Shown here: positions 6,987 to 11,210 of the stretch, one piece after another
Numbering within the stretch: position 1 is the first letter of the stretch
Layout of the letters: each line of letters opens with the position of its first letter
Source of the DNA: an uncultured Ruminiclostridium sp.
Lineage (GTDB): Bacteria; Bacillota; Clostridia; Oscillospirales; Ruminococcaceae
Length of the DNA stretch: 11,210 bases
Assembly: GCA_910579265.1 (NCBI GenBank)
Contig: CAJTTE010000037.1
Span: forward strand, 1 to 11,210
Direction: 5' to 3'
Translations under genes and position numbers: made by a program
Notes under the pieces: generated by a model
Database searches by the model: none
Told to the model about the DNA's origin: nothing
What the model saw: only the letters and a program-made list of their open reading frames with translations

Positions 6987-7960
6987 TGGAATATGTAAAA
7001 ATCGGTGGAATAAGCATTGAGAAAACCGCAGTCCTTGCTCCGATGGCGGGAATGGCGGACTCCGCATACAGACTTATGGCCAAGAAGTACGGCGCCGCCG
7101 CAGTATGCAGCGAAATGGTGAGCTGCAAGGGCCTTTGCTATACCGACAGAAAAAGTGCATCGCTCCTTACCGTTACCGATGAAGAAAGACCTATGGCGGT
7201 GCAGCTTTTCGGAAGCGAGCCTGAATTCTTCTCAAAAGCGGCGCGCATTGCGGAAAAATATAAGCCGGATTTTATCGATATAAACTGCGGATGTCCCGTA
7301 CCGAAGGTTGTGAACACAGGCGCGGGATCTGCGCTTATGAAAAATCCGAAGCTTATAGGAGAGCTTGTACATGCCGTTAAAAGCGCGGTCGAAATTCCCG
7401 TGACCGTTAAAATACGTGCAGGCTGGGACGAAAACAGCATAAACTGCGTTGAAGCGGCAAAAATTGCAGAGGACAATGGGGCGGCTGCCATTTCGGTCCA
7501 CGGAAGGACAAAAAAACAGATGTATTCGGGAAAAGCTGATTGGGAGCTTATTTCCAAGGTGAAAAAAGCGGTGAGTGTTCCCGTTATAGGAAACGGCGAC
7601 GTTACCGACCCTTCGAGCTGTGAGAGAATGTATAAGGAAACAGGCTGCGACCTTGTAATGATAGGCAGGGGGAGCTATGGGAGACCTTGGATTTTTGAGG
7701 AAATAAAACACTATTTTGAAACCGGAAAGTATTTGCCGGAAAAGAGCCTTGACGAAAAGCTTGAAGTACTGACAAAGCATATAAAGCTTATAGTAAATCT
7801 TAAGGGAGAGAAGGTTGGACTTCGGGAAGCACGAAAACATGCGGTATGGTATTTAAAGGGAATACAGAATGCGGCGCATTACCGTAATTTATGCGGCTCG
7901 CTTTCAAGATACGAGGATTTTTTGAGGCTTAAGGAACACGTGCTGCAAGAAAACAGCTGA
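6986..7960 (+). CDS. dus: tRNA-dihydrouridine synthase (DusB-like)
   Basis: A 324-residue FMN-dependent enzyme that reduces uridine to dihydrouridine in tRNA with NADPH as the usual donor. The TIM-barrel signature is complete: APMAGMADSAYR (18-29), VQLFGSEPE (72-80), INCGCPVPKV (99-108) with catalytic Cys103, VKIRAGW (141-147), VHGRTKKQMYSG (171-182) with the FMN/RNA-site His172, IGNGDV (201-206) and MIGRGSYGRPW (225-235). The C-terminal helical tRNA-binding part follows (about 245-320). Length fits the bacterial DusB group, the common Dus of Firmicutes, though which uridine is modified cannot be read from sequence. Its ATG overlaps the typA stop (TAATG), so both are probably made from one message by coupled translation. 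Confidence 0.95.
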   Translation: MEYVKIGGISIEKTAVLAPMAGMADSAYRLMAKKYGAAAVCSEMVSCKGLCYTDRKSASLLTVTDEERPMAVQLFGSEPEFFSKAARIAEKYKPDFIDINCGCPVPKVVNTGAGSALMKNPKLIGELVHAVKSAVEIPVTVKIRAGWDENSINCVEAAKIAEDNGAAAISVHGRTKKQMYSGKADWELISKVKKAVSVPVIGNGDVTDPSSCERMYKETGCDLVMIGRGSYGRPWIFEEIKHYFETGKYLPEKSLDEKLEVLTKHIKLIVNLKGEKVGLREARKHAVWYLKGIQNAAHYRNLCGSLSRYEDFLRLKEHVLQENS

Positions 7961-7966
7961 AGGAAC

Positions 7967-7971
7967 GGTGG
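7967..7971 (+). promoter_or_regulatory. Ribosome binding site deciding the start of the DUF815 ATPase
   Basis: GGTGG lies eight bases before the ATG at 7980. A competing in-frame GTG at 7968 overlaps this site and has AAGGA (7960-7964) only three bases before it, so I prefer the ATG. The difference is four residues. Confidence 0.5.
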
Positions 7972-7979
7972 ATCACGTT

Positions 7980-9191
7980 ATGGATAAAACAGATATTAGG
8001 CTTCCCGATACTTACAATTTTTTCACCTTTGAAATAAACAGAAGCGATTTTATGGCAGCATACCGCAACGTATGCTGTCTGCGCCCGTTCAGCGTAAACA
8101 GCTATACGGATTTGTTTAAAACGGTACAGCTTAAAGGACAAACGTTTTGCGAATATATGCACGACTTGCTTATATCATCGGAGCAGCCTCTTATCCAAAA
8201 ATATATTGAAAATAACGACCCGGATATATTGGCGGCAGTGCGTTATGATATTGACAAAATAAAAAAAATATGCAGTATTTCCGCATCGGATATAAAAAAA
8301 GCTCTTTCCGCCGCCACAGGAAGCGATCTTTCGGCGCTCCCCGAATACAGACTCGGATCATTTCCCTACACCGCCGAATATTTCATAGAACAAAGCAAGA
8401 AAAACGGGAGCGGTATTTTTGCGTCATACAAGGCCTTCAGATACTGCGACGATAAAAGATCACCCTTTGAAAGGGAGATAATACCGGTTGAACACCCCGA
8501 CCCGGTTCGTCTTTCCGATTTAAAGCGTTATGAAATACAAAGGGGACAGATCATAGACAACACACTGTGCTTCATCAACAACAAACCGGCAAGCAACGTT
8601 CTTCTTTACGGCGACAGGGGTACGGGAAAATCAAGCACCGTAAAGGCTCTTTTAAACGAATACAAGACACTCAGAATAATTCAGCTTGACAAAAATAATC
8701 TATCATCTATTTTTAAGCTGTACGATATGATACGGAAAATACCGCTCCACTTTATTATTTTTATAGACGATCTGAGCTTTTCCGAAGATGACGACGGTTT
8801 TTTTGTATTAAAGCAGGCTCTTGACGGCTCCATAGCGGCAAAGCCGGATAATGCGTTAATATATGCTACCACAAACAGGCGTCATATAATCAAGGAAACC
8901 GCAGCTAACCGCGCTGACAGCTTTGTTCATAAAAGCGATGCGGTTGACGATAATATGTCCCTTTCCGATAGATTCGGACTTTTTATTACCTTTTCCTCTC
9001 CTAATAAAGAGCAGTTTACCGACATTGCCCAAAAAATCGCCTCGGATAGAGGGATCAAGGTAGATAAAGAAAAGTTCGAAGCAGGATTGGAGCGTTTCGC
9101 ACTTAAGCGGGGCGGACGCTCTCCCCGTATAGCAAGACAGTATGTGGATATGCTGGAGGCAAGACTGTCTTTAGGATTAAGCTCCGAATAA
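7980..9191 (+). CDS. DUF815-type AAA+ family ATP-binding protein
   Basis: A 403-residue soluble protein with a helical N-terminal part (about 1-175) and an AAA+ ATPase core. Core motifs: Walker A GDRGTGKS (211-218), Walker B IIFIDD (259-264), sensor-1-like YATTNRR (295-301), SLSDRFG (327-333) with a candidate arginine finger Arg331, and sensor-2-like GRSPRIARQ (379-387). This order, with the VLLYGDRGTGKSSTVKALL context, is that of the DUF815 family. The family has been compared with DnaA/DnaC-like ATPases by fold, but its role is not established as far as I know. It follows dus by 19 bases on the same strand and is probably co-transcribed. The second Walker B acid is Asp rather than the common Glu, normal for this group as I recall it. 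A hairpin covers its stop codon. Confidence 0.85.
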   Translation: MDKTDIRLPDTYNFFTFEINRSDFMAAYRNVCCLRPFSVNSYTDLFKTVQLKGQTFCEYMHDLLISSEQPLIQKYIENNDPDILAAVRYDIDKIKKICSISASDIKKALSAATGSDLSALPEYRLGSFPYTAEYFIEQSKKNGSGIFASYKAFRYCDDKRSPFEREIIPVEHPDPVRLSDLKRYEIQRGQIIDNTLCFINNKPASNVLLYGDRGTGKSSTVKALLNEYKTLRIIQLDKNNLSSIFKLYDMIRKIPLHFIIFIDDLSFSEDDDGFFVLKQALDGSIAAKPDNALIYATTNRRHIIKETAANRADSFVHKSDAVDDNMSLSDRFGLFITFSSPNKEQFTDIAQKIASDRGIKVDKEKFEAGLERFALKRGGRSPRIARQYVDMLEARLSLGLSSE

Positions 9192-9210
9192 AGCTACAGT
9201 ATTCGGCTTA
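9178..9210 (+). terminator. Hairpin over the DUF815 stop codon, possible partial terminator
   Basis: TAAGC (9178-9182) and CGAATA (9185-9190) pair with TATTCGGCTTA (9200-9210) as an 11-bp stem with a TC bulge and 9-nt loop (9191-9199). TTGATTTTT follows. Only nine bases separate it from the ribosome site of the next gene, so a full terminator would leave no room for a new promoter except inside the ATPase gene. Attenuation or message processing is as likely as full termination. Confidence 0.5.
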
Positions 9211-9219
9211 TTGATTTTT

Positions 9220-9225
9220 AAGGAG
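9220..9225 (+). promoter_or_regulatory. Ribosome binding site of the lipoprotein gene
   Basis: AAGGAG lies six bases before the ATG at 9232. It selects this start over an upstream in-frame start at 9211, which would place extra residues in front of the signal peptide. Confidence 0.75.
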
Positions 9226-9231
9226 TGTATT

Positions 9232-10176
9232 ATGAGGAAAATTACTTTATTTTTTTTAACCGTCGTTATATGCTTTTCTTTGTTATCGGCAGGGTGCGAC
9301 AACAACTCCGACCGGGATATAAAAACCGACGCGACGGAATCAATGACGGAAGAACCAACTCCGTACCCATTTACTCTTAACAATACAGAAATCTTGTCAA
9401 AACCGGAAAAAGTAATTTGCCTTTCGCCCGCATTAGCCGAAATAATCTATGAACTGGGATATGCCCAAACAATTATCGCCAGAAGCAGCTACTGCAACTT
9501 TCCCTCTGAAATCTCACTCATAAAAGATGTGGGAAGCACAGCCAATCCCGATATGGATGCGATAAAAAACTTAAAACCCGACCTGGTGATATCCTCAACA
9601 CCCATTGCGTCAAAGGATATTTTTGCACTGGAACAGGATGGCATAAAAACCCTTATAATCCCTGCTCCGACAACGCTTGAAGGCTTTTCCTCGGTATATA
9701 CTTCGTTAGGACTTGTCTTTGAGGGGATTTTTACCGGAACGGAAAAAGGTGAAAGTACATTTTCGGCTATTTCAAAGCTTTTAGGCAATACCGAAAATCT
9801 TAATATAGGCAAATTCGTTTACATCACCGAAAACTTTACGGCGGCAGGAGGAAACACCTTCGAAAGTGCGGTTTTATCCTGTTTTGGCACAAATATAGCA
9901 AAGGATTCGGATGGATACGGATTTGATACGGAACTTCTGTCGGAAAACCAGCCTGACGTAATCATTGTAAACAACAAATACACAAAGGATAATATTTCAG
10001 GAAATGAAACTCTGGGACAGCTGGACGCCGTTATCAACGGCAGAATTATATTTGTTGACAATCTTTTTTTTGAACGGCCTACCGGAAGGATCATGGATCT
10101 GATAAACGATATGATCAGAGATTATCAAAATCTGAAGCGTGAAAATACAACGGATATCAGCACTGCTAATCAGTAG
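9232..10176 (+). CDS. Lipoprotein substrate-binding subunit, iron-complex/cobalamin-type ABC transporter
   Basis: A 314-residue protein with a lipoprotein signal: basic MRK, a hydrophobic stretch (4-20) and the lipobox SAGC with Cys22 as the likely lipidated residue. A short Asp/Ser/Thr-rich linker (about 23-55) leads into a fold with the pattern of helical-backbone binding proteins (BtuF/FhuD/FecB class): VICLSPALAEIIYELG (61-76), ARSSYCNFP (83-91), NPDMDAIKNLKPDLVI (105-120), the long inter-lobe helix near 160-185, and a second lobe with QPDVIIVNN (240-248). This class captures B12, heme or ferric siderophores outside the membrane. The start of lobe one resembles BtuF-type proteins, but the ligand cannot be read. 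No permease or ATPase gene follows, so it is an orphan subunit here. It starts 40 bases after the DUF815 gene; co-transcription is uncertain because of the hairpin between them. Confidence 0.88.
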   Translation: MRKITLFFLTVVICFSLLSAGCDNNSDRDIKTDATESMTEEPTPYPFTLNNTEILSKPEKVICLSPALAEIIYELGYAQTIIARSSYCNFPSEISLIKDVGSTANPDMDAIKNLKPDLVISSTPIASKDIFALEQDGIKTLIIPAPTTLEGFSSVYTSLGLVFEGIFTGTEKGESTFSAISKLLGNTENLNIGKFVYITENFTAAGGNTFESAVLSCFGTNIAKDSDGYGFDTELLSENQPDVIIVNNKYTKDNISGNETLGQLDAVINGRIIFVDNLFFERPTGRIMDLINDMIRDYQNLKRENTTDISTANQ

Positions 10177-11210
10177 TAAACAGCCGGCGGAGAGCCTGTT
10201 TTGATCCGCTCAGTTAAATCAGATATTATAATTATCCTACGGATCCCGAAAAAAAGCATCCGAAAACGAAAGCCAAGCTGTCGGATCTATGAACGCAATT
10301 TATGAGGCTATGAATCGCCGGCCTTATAAAAAACAGTACGATAGGCGCAGAAATTGCATTAAGTGCGGAAGGTCCATTTACTTTAACGTGATTTGAGTAA
10401 GACATGGAATGAAAACAGGAGAAATAGGATCTTCGCTTTTCCGGTAACGTCTTGAAAAAAGAGACCGGCAGATTTTAGATATGACCGATACAGGAGAGCC
10501 TTACGGCAAATAGGTTTTGCATTATTGATCGGGGACCGCATAATAAGGAAACGACTTACTGCTAAAAAAATACCTGTAATTGCTCAGGTTCGGCAACATC
10601 CTTGACGCAGGGAAAGAAAACTCATAACCGGAACATACAGAAATTGGGTTTATCTTCGGTACAAAGGCTTGTTTGAAAACAGAGGAAATGACAAATATTT
10701 GACTCCAAATGGTTAGCTTCAAGGAAAAAACGCAGTCAAACCGTCGTTTTACGAGGCTTTTTGACACAGAATATGACTGTCTGGGTACGAAAAGACGACG
10801 TTTCCGATTTTTCAAAAAAGCTCTAAGACGGCAAACCCTGTTTTCCGGTTTTATAAGCCGTATTGACTGCATAAAAAATCCAAAAAACAAATAAGCGCAG
10901 TTGCCATAAGCTAACTTAAATCCAAAGGCATTTTTTAAAATAAAAAAAGTGATTTTATGCGGTTTTGTGAAAGTCATTTTTTCGTTTTTATTTTTTGAGA
11001 AACCCGCAAACCCGCATTTTACCGTTTCAGTTAGTGGATGTTAACTTAATGAAATGATATATTCGCAGAGTGTTTTGCTTTTTTTACAACAAAACAGTGA
11101 CCGTTTAATGTTTTCGGAAGCGATCCCTAAGTAAAATATAAACGAAAATGAAAATAAAAAATGCAGCTTTGTAAAAATACGGGCGAATATAAGAATTATT
11201 ATTGCCTGTT
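10177..11210. other. Gene-poor right end of window
   Basis: About 1 kb without a gene I can support. A minus-strand open frame (10522-10977) and a plus-strand one (10709-10894) lack ribosome sites and have odd, unrecognised composition. A short frame at 10289-10396 (35 residues, with a C-x2-C pair) also has no ribosome site. Small structures present: a weak hairpin just after the lipoprotein gene, an 8-bp tandem repeat AACCCGCA (11001-11016) and the inverted pair TGTTTTG/CAAAACA (11071-11077 and 11090-11096). It may be decayed coding DNA or hold an unseen RNA. Confidence 0.5.
10178..10201 (+). terminator. Weak terminator-like hairpin after the lipoprotein gene
   Basis: AAACAG (10178-10183) pairs with CTGTTT (10196-10201) around a 12-nt loop, one base after the stop codon. 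The T-run is short (TTTT then GATCC), so strength is doubtful; the position right behind the last gene of the run is the main support. Confidence 0.3.

Noticed and set aside
10289..10396. Short 35-residue frame with a C-x2-C pair
   Set aside because: No ribosome site and too short to judge; may be a remnant but nothing supports translation.
10522..10977. Minus-strand 151-residue open frame near the right end
   Set aside because: No ribosome site before its ATG (only A/T-rich sequence), Phe/Ser/Arg-rich composition and no domain; probably chance in AT-rich DNA.

Overview
The window looks like a chromosomal segment of a low-GC Firmicute of class Clostridia. I lean towards Oscillospirales/Ruminococcaceae-like bacteria, from the protein style (ClpC with a UVR linker, a clostridial-type TypA with a TTG start), AT-rich spacers, AGGAGG-type ribosome binding sites and the Cys/Gly/Asn-rich mini-protein. 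That assignment is inference; there is no rRNA or other phylogenetic marker here.

Layout. Bases 1-348 hold no convincing gene, only a possible terminator. Bases 349-1101 (minus) encode a multi-pass HGSNAT/DUF1624-type membrane protein. Bases 1102-1714 are non-coding and contain a strong hairpin (1377-1420) and a 12-bp palindrome (1463-1474). Bases 1715-4111 (minus) encode ClpC, the AAA+ unfoldase of the ClpCP protease. Divergent from clpC is a 61-residue Cys/Gly/Asn-rich membrane-anchored mini-protein (4226-4411, plus) with its own terminator. The shared 114-bp upstream region carries two perfect palindromes with the same AAACGTTT core.

Bases 4459-5162 are non-coding but structured: a 20-bp tandem duplication (4697-4736) and a roughly 184-bp element bounded by near-perfect 24-bp inverted repeats (4888-5071), which resembles a MITE or a folded RNA. 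From 5163 to 10176 four plus-strand genes follow closely: typA/bipA, a tRNA-dihydrouridine synthase whose start overlaps the typA stop by one base, a DUF815-type AAA+ ATPase, and a lipoprotein that is a periplasmic-binding-protein-like subunit of an iron-complex/cobalamin-type ABC transporter. A hairpin sits across the ATPase stop codon, so the lipoprotein may be only partly co-transcribed. Bases 10177-11210 have no gene I can support.

Functionally, the cassette from 5163 combines ribosome-linked GTPase activity (TypA) with tRNA modification (Dus), followed by two genes whose connection to translation is unclear. The clpC side is protein quality control. Nothing here is demonstrably a new system. 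The features most worth a second look are the MITE-like element, the clpC/mini-protein intergenic palindromes and the mini-protein itself.
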